A DNA stretch of 59,952 nt from Erythrobacteraceae bacterium CCH12-C2. GTDB taxonomy: Bacteria > Pseudomonadota > Alphaproteobacteria > Sphingomonadales > Sphingomonadaceae. Shown one piece after another: positions 34,460 to 45,451 of this stretch; position 1 is the stretch's first letter, and each line of letters begins with the position of its first letter. The stretch spans positions 1 through 59,952 of the forward strand of contig LSKF01000151.1 of assembly GCA_001556995.1 (NCBI GenBank), given 5' to 3'. Made by a program: the position numbers and the translations under genes. The notes beneath the pieces were generated by a model, which saw only the letters and a program-made list of their open reading frames with translations, was not told the DNA's origin and ran no database searches.

Positions 34460-35245
34460 TCAGCGGCGCGGGTCGCGCTTGAATTGCAGCACATTGGCGG
34501 GAAGTTTGCGCGGCGGAGGGCGCAGACGGTGTTCGGCAAGCGCATATTTGAGCGCCGCACCCACCATCAGCCCCGACAGGATGACAATCACCCCGGCCCA
34601 CAGCCAGTGCGGCAGGCCCAGCACCGCAGCGATCTGCCCGGTATCGGACAGCATAGCCTGACCCTCGATCTCCGCCCTTTCGGTGAGCAGGTAATTGGCA
34701 TCGCGCAACATGCTCATCGCCGCCAGCACGCCGAGGAATTGCAGGGTGAAGCGGGCAAAGGCGGGCTTCGCGCGCCATGCGATCAGAGCGAGCAGGGCCG
34801 CGACCAGCGGCAGCACGCTGTATCCCACCACCGACCGCACCCAGATGATCACGCTGGCAAAGATCGCCGCCACCGCCAGCCACAGCGCGGGTCGCCACAG
34901 GCGCGGGTGGGCGCTGGCGAGGATCAGCAACGCGCCCACCACACTCGGCGCGAGCGGGCCTCCGGCAGCAATCGCGGCGAGCACGAAGGGCGAGGCATCG
35001 GCGTCAACCTGGCTCTGCGCGACGCCCGAACCATTGGCGAAGATCATCAGCTGCTCAAACCGCTGGCCGAGCATCAGGGCGGTCAGGCCATGGCCCATTT
35101 CATGGAACCATGTGGTCAGGATGGCAAAGGGATAGCTCAGATAGGTGCCAAACGGCAGCGCGGGCAGCATCACCACCACCAGCCCGGCGAGCAGCAGCCG
35201 CCCGATCGCTTCGCCCTGACTGCCGGGTTTGACGAGCGATTGCAT
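34460..35245 (-). CDS. M50-type membrane metallopeptidase
   Basis: A 261-residue multi-pass membrane protein. The zinc motif HEMGH (48-52) lies in FHEMGHGLTALMLGQ just after the second hydrophobic segment, as in M50B-like peptidases; the further Asp ligand expected in M50 proteases is not confidently placed. Several later helices (LAPSVVGALLILASA, LWLAVAAIFASVIIW) resemble small site-2-protease relatives. A role in membrane-protein turnover is inferred. It ends a three-gene run gyrB, AI-2E transporter, M50 on the minus strand; 6 bp separate it from the transporter gene. Confidence 0.75.
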   Translation of the reverse strand: MQSLVKPGSQGEAIGRLLLAGLVVVMLPALPFGTYLSYPFAILTTWFHEMGHGLTALMLGQRFEQLMIFANGSGVAQSQVDADASPFVLAAIAAGGPLAPSVVGALLILASAHPRLWRPALWLAVAAIFASVIIWVRSVVGYSVLPLVAALLALIAWRAKPAFARFTLQFLGVLAAMSMLRDANYLLTERAEIEGQAMLSDTGQIAAVLGLPHWLWAGVIVILSGLMVGAALKYALAEHRLRPPPRKLPANVLQFKRDPRR

Positions 35246-35251
35246 CGCGCC

Positions 35252-36388
35252 TTATTCCGCAGCTGCCATGCCAGGCGTGTGACCCGAGGCGTCGACATTG
35301 ATCCGGTCCTGTCGCGATGCCTCTTCGTCCTCGTCCCTCTGTTCGCGCAAGATCGACCAACTGGCGAGGAAAAGGCCCGCAACCAGCGGCCCCAGGACAA
35401 TGCCCGAAAAACCGACCAGACTGATTCCGCCCAGCGTGGTGATCAGGATGATCCAGTCGGGAATGCCGGTATCCCGCCCCACGAGGATCGGACGAAGCAC
35501 ATTATCGACCGAGGAAATCACGAAGAAGCCCATCAGCAGCAGGAACACGCCTTGCCAGGTCGATCCGGTGATCAGCAGCCAGATCCCGGCAGGCACCCAC
35601 ACCGCACCCGATCCAATCACCGGCACCAGCGCGAAGATCACCATGATGACACCGAACAGCAGCGCGGAGGGCACGCCGGCAATCATCATCGCTGCCGTGC
35701 CGAGCGCGCCTTGCACCAGCGCCACGACACCAGTGCCCTTGATCGTCGCCCGGACGATCCCGAGAAACCGGTCGGCAAGGCGGTCAGCAATCGACCGCTC
35801 CACCGGCACCGCGCACAGCACCGTGCGCCCGATCCGCTCGCCATCGCGCAGCAGGAAGAACATGACATAAAGCGCGACGCCGAAAGACAGGAAGAAGCTC
35901 AAGGCGCCGCTGCCGATCGAGACCGCTTGGCTGGCGATCATCCCGGCGCTTTCAGTAAGCAATTCCTGCAGCCGGGCCTGCACCATCGGCACATCGCCCC
36001 ACCCGCTGCGGTCCACCGCATCCTGCGCGAGCTTGGGCAGCAGGCCATAGACATTATCGAACATCGCCGCGAGATCGAGCGGCTGCTCCTGCACGGTGGT
36101 GACCAACACGACCGCCTGCTGCGCGACCATCGTCGCGATCCACAAGGCTGGCACCATCACGACGAAAAAGATGATCAGCAGCGAAAGCCCCGCCGCAGGA
36201 TTGCGCCGTCCACGCACCCGCCGCAGCACATTGCGGTACAGCGGCTGGAACATGATCGCCGCCAGCCCGGCCCACAGCAGCGGCTGCGCAAAAGGCCAGA
36301 CGATCACCGCCATCAGCATGCTGACCACCGCCAGGATGATCAGGAAGCTGGCCTGTTGCAGATCCTCGGTACGGTGGGGCTGGGCCAT
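35252..36388 (-). CDS. AI-2E family (PerM-like) transporter
   Basis: A 378-residue protein with about eight membrane helices and a central soluble stretch, matching the AI-2E transporter/PerM family: ILAVVSMLMAVIVWPFAQPL, FGVIMVIFALVPVIGSGAVWVP and GFFVISSVDNVLRPILVGRD. The family includes exporters of autoinducer-2 and sodium-proton antiporters; transport substrate here is unknown. The start was set at ATG 36388, which gives the usual short N-terminus; an upstream in-frame ATG adds 26 residues that overlap gyrB. It is 13 bp downstream of gyrB. Confidence 0.86.
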   Translation of the reverse strand: MAQPHRTEDLQQASFLIILAVVSMLMAVIVWPFAQPLLWAGLAAIMFQPLYRNVLRRVRGRRNPAAGLSLLIIFFVVMVPALWIATMVAQQAVVLVTTVQEQPLDLAAMFDNVYGLLPKLAQDAVDRSGWGDVPMVQARLQELLTESAGMIASQAVSIGSGALSFFLSFGVALYVMFFLLRDGERIGRTVLCAVPVERSIADRLADRFLGIVRATIKGTGVVALVQGALGTAAMMIAGVPSALLFGVIMVIFALVPVIGSGAVWVPAGIWLLITGSTWQGVFLLLMGFFVISSVDNVLRPILVGRDTGIPDWIILITTLGGISLVGFSGIVLGPLVAGLFLASWSILREQRDEDEEASRQDRINVDASGHTPGMAAAE

Positions 36389-36401
36389 GGCGGGTCCGTG
36401 T

Positions 36402-38939
<2,538 letters not shown>

Positions 38940-39029
38940 TCATATAGGCGGTCAGACACGGAAACCCAACTGCGGGAGGGCCGCAGGCGGTGCTTTTCCA
39001 CGGGTGACAAGGGCGGTTCGTCGAGCCTT

Positions 39030-39800
39030 TCAGAAGGCAGGGCGGAAATGCACACGCCCGCGCCACATGGTGGCATCGAAAACACCCATCATCGCCTGAC
39101 GGGTGGCCTCGTCGAACTGGGTCTTGTGGCACTCCGCGGCAGCTGTGGCAGCGGCGAGATCGGTGGGGGTGTAGGCGATGCTCTCGGTCAGGAGAGTGGG
39201 ATCGGTGGTAGCCCATTCAGCCATTTCCGGCACCGGCGGAAGACTGCCGTTGGGAATGCCGACATAGAGCAGCTTGGGGCGATCGGCGGCCGGAAGCGCC
39301 TGCACCACCTGCGTCGCCATCGCGCTCACAAGGCGGTGGTCGGCATGGCCATAGCCGCCATCCGGCCCCCAAGTCAGCACCAGATCATTTCCGGGGATGT
39401 AGCTTTCAAGTTCGCCCTTCAGCTTGCGCGCGGGGCTGCCCTGACGGTGTGCTTCGATTCCCAGCTTGCCATCTCCGCGATTGAAGCTTGCCACCATCGA
39501 CGCGCCCAGCGCCTCGCCTGCGCAAAAGGCTTCAAGCTGGCGCGTGATACCGAGCTTCTCGCCGGGTTGGTAGGCGGAAACCCCCGGTCCGGCATCGCCG
39601 TCCGTGGCATACACAATCCGCACATAGGCCCCTTCACGGGCCAGGGCGGCGAGGGCCGGGGCCATCGGCAGTTCGTCATCCGGATGGGCCAGCACGGCGA
39701 TGACCTGACGCTGACCGACCCTGGGTCCGGCCCCTTCCTGCGCGGCTGCGGAGGCCGCCAGCACACTGACGAGTGTCGCAATCAAGGCTCGCTTGAGCAT
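39030..39800 (-). CDS. PIG-L family deacetylase, exported
   Basis: A 256-residue zinc-dependent N-acetyl-sugar deacetylase-like protein. A signal peptide (LIATLVSVLAASAAAQ, about 5-21) is followed by the PIG-L motif AHPDDE (38-43) with the metal-binding His and Asp residues and the later GYGHADHR stretch. Family members deacetylate N-acetylglucosamine conjugates; here the signal peptide indicates a periplasmic substrate, perhaps an antibiotic, glycan or teichuronic-type sugar. GGAGG lies 7 bp before the ATG at 39800. Divergent from the acyl-CoA ligase at 39858. Confidence 0.88.
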   Translation of the reverse strand: MLKRALIATLVSVLAASAAAQEGAGPRVGQRQVIAVLAHPDDELPMAPALAALAREGAYVRIVYATDGDAGPGVSAYQPGEKLGITRQLEAFCAGEALGASMVASFNRGDGKLGIEAHRQGSPARKLKGELESYIPGNDLVLTWGPDGGYGHADHRLVSAMATQVVQALPAADRPKLLYVGIPNGSLPPVPEMAEWATTDPTLLTESIAYTPTDLAAATAAAECHKTQFDEATRQAMMGVFDATMWRGRVHFRPAF

Positions 39801-39857
39801 CCCATGCCCTCCTTCAAATCCGTTGCGCATCGCTGCGCCCGGATTATGCAAACAGGG

Positions 39858-41411
39858 ATGAGCAACGCAATGATGATCGACCGCCTCGCCGAACCCTTCA
39901 GCAGCTTCCCCGATATCCTGATGGCATGGTCGCGGATCAAGGGCGATGATCTCGCTCTGATCGACGAGCGGCGCGAGGTATATTGGGCGGAGCTGGTGGG
40001 TCTGGTCGAGCGGCTGGCGGCGCGGCTGGTGGAAACCGGGCTCCAGCGCGGGCAGTCGGTGGCGATCCTTGGCACCTCCAGCGTTGAATATGCGCTGGTG
40101 TTCTTGGCGGCGGTGCGCGCGGGTGGGGTGGCCGCGCCGCTCACCACCAGCGCCTCGCCTGAACAGCTCGAAGGCATGGCGAAGGATTCCGGTGCGATCC
40201 ATCTGTTCATCGATAGCGCCAAGGCGGCTGAGCTGGGGCCGGATTTCATGGCCGATATGATCCGTGTCCCGCTCGAAAGCATCGACCAGTGGATGGCCCC
40301 TCCGGGCAGCCGCGCACCCGCCTTTGTGCCCGAGCCCAAGGACCCGTTCAACATCATCTATTCCAGCGGCACGACCGGCATTCCCAAGGGCATCGTCCAT
40401 TCGCACCAGATGCGCTGGCGGCAGTTTGCGACGACCGGCCTCAGCTATCTCGCTGCCGGGATCGATGTGCGCTCGCTCGCCTCGACCCCGCTCTATTCGA
40501 ACACCACGATGGTCGCGTTCCTGCCCGTGCTGCTCGCGGGCGGCTGTGTTCGGGTGATGGGCAAGTTCGATTGCGCCAAGTGGCTTGGCTTTGCTCAAGG
40601 CGACCGCACGACCATCACCATGCTGGTGCCGGTGCAATATCAGCGGCTGATGGATTTTGCGGATTTCGACCGCTTCGACCTGTCCAGCCTCAAGCTCAAA
40701 TATTGCACCTCAGCCCCCTTCTCCGCCGAGCTCAAGCGCGAGGTGCTCCAGCGGATGCCCGGTGGCCTCATCGAAATCTATTCGATGACCGAAGGCGGGG
40801 TGGTATGCCTGCTCCCCTGTCACGAATTCCCCGACAAGCTCCACACCGTCGGTCGCCCCGCGCCGGGGAGCGAATTGAAGGTGCTCGACGATGAAGACCG
40901 CGAGGTGCCACCCGGCACCCCCGGCAACCTGATCGGGCGCAGCCTGACGATGATGAGCGGCTACAAGAACCGCCCCGACAAGACTGCCGAGGCCCAGTGG
41001 ATCGACCCCGTCACCGGAGAGGCCTGGATGCGGATGGGGGATATTGGCCGGGTCGACGCGGAAGGTTTCGTTGAACTGGTCGGCCGGGCCAAAGATATGA
41101 TCATCTCGGGCGGGTTCAACATCTACCCCAGCGATCTTGAGGCCGAATTGTCCAAGGAAGCGGGCGTAGTCGAGGCGGCGGTCGTGGGCGTGCCATCGCG
41201 CGCCTGGGGGGAGAGCCCGGTCGGCTTCGTGGTGCTCAAGGACGGCGCAGCCGAGCCTGCCGCGATCATGGCGGCGGTCAACGCGCGGCTCGGCAAGACT
41301 CAGCGGCTTGCCGCGCTTCATGCGATTGCCGAAATGCCGCGGAGCCATATCGGCAAGCTGCTCAAGACCGAGTTGCGTGCGGAAGCGGAGCGCCTCGGCG
41401 GGGTGGATTGA
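39858..41411 (+). CDS. AMP-dependent acyl-CoA synthetase
   Basis: A 517-residue class I adenylate-forming enzyme. The motif IIYSSGTTGIPKG is in the middle of the N-terminal lobe, IYSMTEGG lies at the hinge side, and MRMGDIGRVDAEGFVELVGR with AKDMIISGGFNI precedes the catalytic lysine in RSHIGKLLKTELR. It resembles bacterial medium- or aromatic-acid CoA ligases; the substrate is unknown. The start is uncertain: ATGs at 39846, 39858 and 39870 are in frame and none has a well-spaced ribosome site; I chose 39858. It does not belong to an operon and is followed by a GC-rich inverted repeat. Confidence 0.85.
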   Translation: MSNAMMIDRLAEPFSSFPDILMAWSRIKGDDLALIDERREVYWAELVGLVERLAARLVETGLQRGQSVAILGTSSVEYALVFLAAVRAGGVAAPLTTSASPEQLEGMAKDSGAIHLFIDSAKAAELGPDFMADMIRVPLESIDQWMAPPGSRAPAFVPEPKDPFNIIYSSGTTGIPKGIVHSHQMRWRQFATTGLSYLAAGIDVRSLASTPLYSNTTMVAFLPVLLAGGCVRVMGKFDCAKWLGFAQGDRTTITMLVPVQYQRLMDFADFDRFDLSSLKLKYCTSAPFSAELKREVLQRMPGGLIEIYSMTEGGVVCLLPCHEFPDKLHTVGRPAPGSELKVLDDEDREVPPGTPGNLIGRSLTMMSGYKNRPDKTAEAQWIDPVTGEAWMRMGDIGRVDAEGFVELVGRAKDMIISGGFNIYPSDLEAELSKEAGVVEAAVVGVPSRAWGESPVGFVVLKDGAAEPAAIMAAVNARLGKTQRLAALHAIAEMPRSHIGKLLKTELRAEAERLGGVD

Positions 41412-41425
41412 CCGGCCCCAGATGC

Positions 41426-41464
41426 AACTTGGCCCGGCTATCCTGATGGACGGCCGGGCCAGTT
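41426..41464 (+). terminator. Inverted repeat after the acyl-CoA synthetase gene
   Basis: AACTTGGCCCGGC (41426-41438) pairs with GCCGGGCCAGTT (41453-41464) apart from one bulged T. Placed 15 bp after the stop codon, it would end transcription of the ligase gene, but lacks a T-run. Confidence 0.5.
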
Positions 41465-41504
41465 GAGGTGTCGCAAGTCGCTCGCGTCACACGTTATCGT
41501 GGGC

Positions 41505-41588
41505 TTAGACGATAAAGGTGTTGAACGCGGTGCCGCTGATGGCAACGGCGAGCAGCAAGGCGACGGCCTTTTCGCTGACCATACGCAT
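41505..41588 (-). CDS. Candidate 27-residue hydrophobic micro-protein
   Basis: A short reading frame on the minus strand encodes MRMVSEKAVALLLAVAISGT followed by AFNTFIV. A charged front (R2, E6, K7) is followed by one membrane-spanning-length hydrophobic helix, like small single-pass membrane peptides. AGGGA lies 9 bp before the ATG at 41588, and a plausible promoter stands at 41667-41694, about 72 bp upstream. It is not recognised as a known family. The tight Shine-Dalgarno, promoter, GC-rich third positions and complete reading frame support it, but at this length chance cannot be excluded. Confidence 0.5.
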   Translation of the reverse strand: MRMVSEKAVALLLAVAISGTAFNTFIV

Positions 41589-41666
41589 GGTTCATGTTCC
41601 CTTTTCTGTTGTGGTTCGGGAGCCAGGAAGGCCCGGAGAGAGGGTGGACCCAGCTGGCTTGCGCAC

Positions 41667-41694
41667 TATCTAGAAATCGTCGCGCAATATTCAA
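41667..41694 (-). promoter_or_regulatory. Candidate promoter for the 27-residue micro-gene
   Basis: On the minus strand TTGAAT (41694-41689) and TAGATA (41672-41667) are spaced by 16 bp, close to a sigma-70-type promoter. Transcription would start about 72 bp before the micro-protein ATG. Confidence 0.35.
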
Positions 41695-41794
41695 TCACAC
41701 AGAAGGCTGAATATATCGCATCACAGCAATCGAAAACTGCAATCATGGGTGCTGCTGCGAGGGCGATGAGATCGCACGATCAGGCATGCGCGTG

Positions 41795-41841
41795 AGACGC
41801 GGCCACCATTTTTAGGGGGGGGAGTGTGGTGACCGCGTCTC
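41795..41841. repeat. Long hairpin with G8 loop upstream of guaA
   Basis: GAGACGCGGCCACCA (41795-41809) and TGGTGACCGCGTCTC (41827-41841) pair at 14 of 15 positions. The 17-base loop holds T5 and eight successive G residues. It lies about 390 bp before guaA and has no terminator-like T-run on the plus strand; a structured RNA or a regulatory element is possible. Confidence 0.55.
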
Positions 41842-42086
41842 TTTCGCTGCATGCCGGCGCGGGGGGAGCGCGGGCGCTGACAGGTCAGGACGGCGGCGGG
41901 GGGGAGGCCGGCCGATCCTGCCGGTCTGGCAGGCGGGCAGTCGGGCCGCTTTCGGCTTGCGACTACCGAACGATGGTCTCACTGGCGAGAAGGCCGGGAG
42001 GGAGAGAGGAGCCCGGCGTCACATCGTACAAGCTGCGAAGTGGTGTTCGATAGGATCGAATTCAAATGCGAAAACGCTAAATGAAG

Positions 42087-42106
42087 TTGCATTTTATGCA
42101 ATTTTT
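42087..42106 (+). terminator. AT-rich hairpin with T5 before guaA
   Basis: TTGCAT (42087-42092) and ATGCAA (42096-42101) form a 6-bp stem with a TTT loop, followed by TTTTT at 42102-42106. Weak stem, but the T-run follows directly. It would end any RNA started in the region upstream. Confidence 0.4.
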
Positions 42107-42197
42107 GTCCGCAGCCTCCGCAAGAAGCTGCTGATAAGCCGCCATGAATTCTGCGCCCCATCGCAAAATAGTGCCCGCAGTGCGGCGATGCTGGACA

Positions 42198-42215
42198 GGG
42201 CAGGGCGGCCTGCCC
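42198..42215 (+). promoter_or_regulatory. GC hairpin directly upstream of guaA
   Basis: GGGCAGG (42198-42204) and CCTGCCC (42209-42215) form a perfect 7-bp stem with a 4-base loop, ending 12 bp before the guaA ATG. No Shine-Dalgarno is seen between it and the start, so it may affect translation initiation. Confidence 0.4.
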
Positions 42216-42227
42216 TAATCGGCCGCC

Positions 42228-43829
42228 ATGACAGCGCACCCCCAAGGCTCAGCCAGCGGCGATTCCGCGGCTTCAGACTGCATCCTGATCGTCGATTTTG
42301 GGTCGCAGGTGACTCAGCTCATTGCCCGCCGGGTGCGCGAGGCCGGGGTCTATTCCGAGATCGCCCCCTTCACCCAGGCCGAAGCCGCGTTCCGGCGGAT
42401 GCGCCCCAAGGGCATCATTCTCTCCGGTTCGCCCGCCAGCGTGCCCGAGGACGGCAGCCCGCGCGCACCGCAGGCCCTGTTCGAGGCCGGCGTGCCGATC
42501 CTCGGCATTTGCTACGGCCAGCAGGTGATGACCCATCAGCTGGGCGGCGAAGTACGTCCTGGCCATGAAACCGGAGAAGGCGGCGAATTTGGCCGCGCGT
42601 TCCTCACCGTCACCGCCGAATGCGCGCTGTTCAATGGCCTCTGGGAAGTCGGCGAGCGCCATCAGGTGTGGATGAGCCACGGCGACAAGGTGACCCAATT
42701 CGCCCCCGGCTTCGACATCGTTGCCACGTCAGACGGCGCGCCGTTTGCGGTGATCGCTGATGAAGCACGCCGGTTCTACGGCACGCAGTTCCACCCTGAG
42801 GTGGTCCACACCCCAGACGGGGCCAAGCTGATCGCCAATTTCGTGCGCCACGTTTGCGGGCTGGCGGGCGATTGGACCATGGCCGAATTCCGCCAGACCA
42901 AGATCGCGGAAATCCGGGCGCAGGTGGGCGACAAGCGCGTCATCTGCGGGCTTTCAGGCGGGGTCGATTCGGCGGTGGCGGCGGTGCTGATCCACGAGGC
43001 GATCGGCGACCAGCTGACCTGCGTCTTTGTCGACCACGGCCTCATGCGCATGAACGAGGCCGAGCAGGTCGTGACCCTGTTCCGCGATCACTACAATATC
43101 CCGCTGGTCCATGTGAACGCGGAAGAGCTGTTCCTCGGCGGGCTCGCGGGCCTCACCGACCCGGAGGCCAAGCGCAAGTTCATCGGCAAGACCTTCATCG
43201 ACGTTTTCGAGGAAGAGGCCCGCAAGGTCGGCGGGGCTGATTTCCTTGCGCAGGGCACGCTTTACCCGGACGTGATCGAAAGCGTCAGCTTCACCGGCGG
43301 GCCTTCGGTGACGATCAAGAGCCATCACAATGTCGGCGGCCTGCCCGAACGCATGAACATGGCGCTGGTCGAGCCGCTGCGCGAGCTGTTCAAGGACGAG
43401 GTGCGTGATCTGGGGCGCGAGCTGGGCCTGCCTGACGCCTTCGTCGGCCGTCACCCTTTCCCCGGCCCCGGCCTCGCGATCCGCATCCCCGGCGAAGTCA
43501 CCAAGGAGCGCTGCGACATTCTGCGCAAGGCCGACGCGATCTACCTTGAGGAAATCCGCAATGCGGGCCTCTATGACGCGATCTGGCAGGCCTTTGCGGT
43601 GCTGCTACCGGTCAAAACCGTGGGCGTGATGGGCGATGGGCGCACTTATGACAGCGTCTGCGCCCTGCGCGCGGTGACATCGACCGACGGGATGACGGCC
43701 GATGTCTTCCCTTATGACGCCAGCTTCCTGACGCGGGTGGCGACTCGGATCGTGAACGAGGTCAAGGGCATCAACCGGGTGGTCTACGACTACACGTCGA
43801 AGCCGCCCGGCACGATCGAGTGGGAATAG
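42228..43829 (+). CDS. guaA: GMP synthase (glutamine-hydrolysing)
   Basis: A 533-residue enzyme converting XMP, ATP and glutamine to GMP. The N-terminal class I amidotransferase has Cys95 in GICYGQQ and a His-Glu in YGTQFHPEV; the ATP-pyrophosphatase domain has the P-loop SGGVDS and the dimerisation domain ends [17 protein letters not shown], exactly the family end. The first 15 residues before [19 protein letters not shown] are a short non-conserved extension. No Shine-Dalgarno is visible before the ATG; a GC hairpin occupies that position. Purine supply also appears in purT/purU/folD elsewhere in the window. Confidence 0.97.
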   Translation: MTAHPQGSASGDSAASDCILIVDFGSQVTQLIARRVREAGVYSEIAPFTQAEAAFRRMRPKGIILSGSPASVPEDGSPRAPQALFEAGVPILGICYGQQVMTHQLGGEVRPGHETGEGGEFGRAFLTVTAECALFNGLWEVGERHQVWMSHGDKVTQFAPGFDIVATSDGAPFAVIADEARRFYGTQFHPEVVHTPDGAKLIANFVRHVCGLAGDWTMAEFRQTKIAEIRAQVGDKRVICGLSGGVDSAVAAVLIHEAIGDQLTCVFVDHGLMRMNEAEQVVTLFRDHYNIPLVHVNAEELFLGGLAGLTDPEAKRKFIGKTFIDVFEEEARKVGGADFLAQGTLYPDVIESVSFTGGPSVTIKSHHNVGGLPERMNMALVEPLRELFKDEVRDLGRELGLPDAFVGRHPFPGPGLAIRIPGEVTKERCDILRKADAIYLEEIRNAGLYDAIWQAFAVLLPVKTVGVMGDGRTYDSVCALRAVTSTDGMTADVFPYDASFLTRVATRIVNEVKGINRVVYDYTSKPPGTIEWE

Positions 43830-43892
43830 CGCTCAGGCGCCGTTCAGGCTGTGGGCGTAGGGTAAGCCCCACAATCCACGGGAGTTCCCGCA

Positions 43893-44390
43893 ATGATCCC
43901 TTTCACGCTCGTGACCGCTCTTGCCCTTGCAGCTGCGCCTGAGAACAGGGTTCACGAGCTTCCGATGGGCTCGCTTTTCGTAAAGCCCGATACCGTGCGC
44001 AACGCACCAACGGTCGAGGTTGAGGTGATGCTGGTGATCGAGCCGGGCAATGTCCGGCACTACCGGATGGACCGCAAGGAGACTGACCGGCAAGGCAAAG
44101 TCCAGCACAGCGCGGCGGACAGTCGCACGTGCCCGGCTCTGATGAGCGAGCTTGCCAAGGTCGAAGCGCTCCCCATGCCGCGTTTCGCAGCGCCCGGCTC
44201 AAAGGCCTTGGCAAACGCCTCGATCCTGATGCACGCGACGACCTATTCGCTGGCAATGCGGGGATATGAGGGCGGGTCCAACACGGACGCCAGCATTGAA
44301 CTCAGGGCTCAATCAGGCAGTCCGCTGGCGCAGTGGGCCGACACCATGCTGACAGCGCTCGAACCCTGCTGGACCGTTCCCGCCACCTAA
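43893..44390 (+). CDS. Hypothetical exported protein
   Basis: A 165-residue protein of unknown function. A short signal peptide (IPFTLVTALALAAAP) is followed by HELPMGSLFVKPDTVRNAPT and VEVEVMLVIEPGNVRHYRMD. Cysteines appear at TCPAL and near the end at PCWTV, perhaps paired. No domain is recognised. GGGAG precedes the ATG with ordinary spacing, giving good support that it is a real gene. It is downstream of guaA on the same strand, 63 bp after its stop. Possibly a small periplasmic protein. Confidence 0.65.
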   Translation: MIPFTLVTALALAAAPENRVHELPMGSLFVKPDTVRNAPTVEVEVMLVIEPGNVRHYRMDRKETDRQGKVQHSAADSRTCPALMSELAKVEALPMPRFAAPGSKALANASILMHATTYSLAMRGYEGGSNTDASIELRAQSGSPLAQWADTMLTALEPCWTVPAT

Positions 44391-44567
44391 ATCGACTCGA
44401 TCCCGAAACGGGCCGGGCGAGGTGCACCGCGTTTTGTCAAAGACAAGGGTGATGGCTTTGTGGTGAGTGCATCATCCGGCGCGTTGCAGCCGTACCCCCT
44501 TCCAGCGACGCGCATAATCGAATATCGCTCGCACCCGTTCAGACCGTAAACAAGGTTCGTGCCCACT

Positions 44568-45209
44568 ATGCCAATCGCCCGCTCCCTCACCCTTGTCACC
44601 GCACTCGCGCTCGGCCTTTCTGCCTGCGCCCAGCCTGCGGCCGATGCCGCCAAGGATGCCGCCGCCGAGGCCGCTCCGCTGACCGAGGGCGCATGGACGC
44701 TCGATGCGGCGGGTTCGCGCCTCAGCTATGTCAGCATCAAGGCAGGCGAAGTGGCCGAAGCCAATCGTTTTGACACGCTGGCGGGCAGCGTTGCCGCCGA
44801 TGGCACCGCGACGCTCGACATTGATTTGGCTTCGGTCAACACTGGGGTTGATATCCGCAACGAACGCATGCGCGAGATTTTCTTCGATGTCGCCGGCAAT
44901 CCCAAGGCGACCGTGACGGCCAAGCTTGATCCGGCCGCCTTTGCGGGTCTTGCGCTCGGCCAGTCGGTCACGCGCCCGCTCAAGGCGACCGTATCGATCA
45001 AGGGCGCATCGAGCGATGTCGAGACCGAAGTGCTCGTCACCCGCGCTTCGGCGGACCGGGTGACGGTGGTGCCCACCGCGCCGGTGATCATCACCACCGA
45101 CATGTTCGGCCTGACCGACGAATTGGGCGAATTGCGCGCCTTGGCACAGCTGCCCTCGATCACGCCAGCCGTGCCAGTGACCTTCACGCTGGCGTTCAAT
45201 CGCAGCTGA
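44568..45209 (+). CDS. YceI-family periplasmic lipoprotein
   Basis: A 213-residue protein. The lipobox LSAC (residues about 16-19) follows a hydrophobic signal, so Lgt would modify it. The mature region has the YceI lipocalin pattern: AWTLDAAGSRLSYVSIKAGE, ATLDIDLASVNTGVDIRNER and MREIFFDVAGNPKATVTAKL, ending PVTFTLAFNRS. YceI proteins bind polyisoprenoids such as ubiquinone precursors and are often induced at high pH or stress. GTG at 44559, nine bases upstream, is an alternative start. A 177-bp gene-free gap precedes it. No partner gene (such as cytochrome b561) is adjacent. Confidence 0.88.
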   Translation: MPIARSLTLVTALALGLSACAQPAADAAKDAAAEAAPLTEGAWTLDAAGSRLSYVSIKAGEVAEANRFDTLAGSVAADGTATLDIDLASVNTGVDIRNERMREIFFDVAGNPKATVTAKLDPAAFAGLALGQSVTRPLKATVSIKGASSDVETEVLVTRASADRVTVVPTAPVIITTDMFGLTDELGELRALAQLPSITPAVPVTFTLAFNRS

Positions 45210-45451
45210 GGCCTTTGCTCTCGATCAATGCCAAGTCCCGACGGCGCAGGTATCAGGCCTGTGCCGGGCGGAGGCTTGCGACCCGATCCCACCGCATCCC
45301 CGCCGCCCGGTTCCTGCATCCCTGCGCACAGCTGGCTGACGCTACGGCGAGCGTTGATGTGCGGCTCTCTCCTCAAAAGCGGACTTGAAAGCCTTGCCCA
45401 AACAGGCTTGTGTTGCCGCCAAACAGAGCCTTGGACGGGAGACCAGACGCC

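Larger units (their letters stand above)
41589..42227. other. Long non-coding region between the micro-gene and guaA
   Basis: No protein gene is credible in these 639 bp: the open frames that cross them are in other frames of guaA or show no coding bias. The stretch contains the micro-gene promoter, a GC-rich hairpin with a G8 run (41795-41841), a purine-rich strand, an AT-rich hairpin followed by T5 (42087-42106) and a GC hairpin right before guaA (42198-42215). Base composition varies far more than in the genes around it. Confidence 0.6.

Noticed and set aside
41810..41826. Run of eight G residues as a sequencing error
   Set aside because: It sits in a loop of a well-paired hairpin in non-coding DNA, so no reading frame can test it; it is reported as seen.
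41957..42568. 203-residue open frame overlapping the start of guaA
   Set aside because: Wrong frame relative to guaA, no ribosome site and no recognisable motif.
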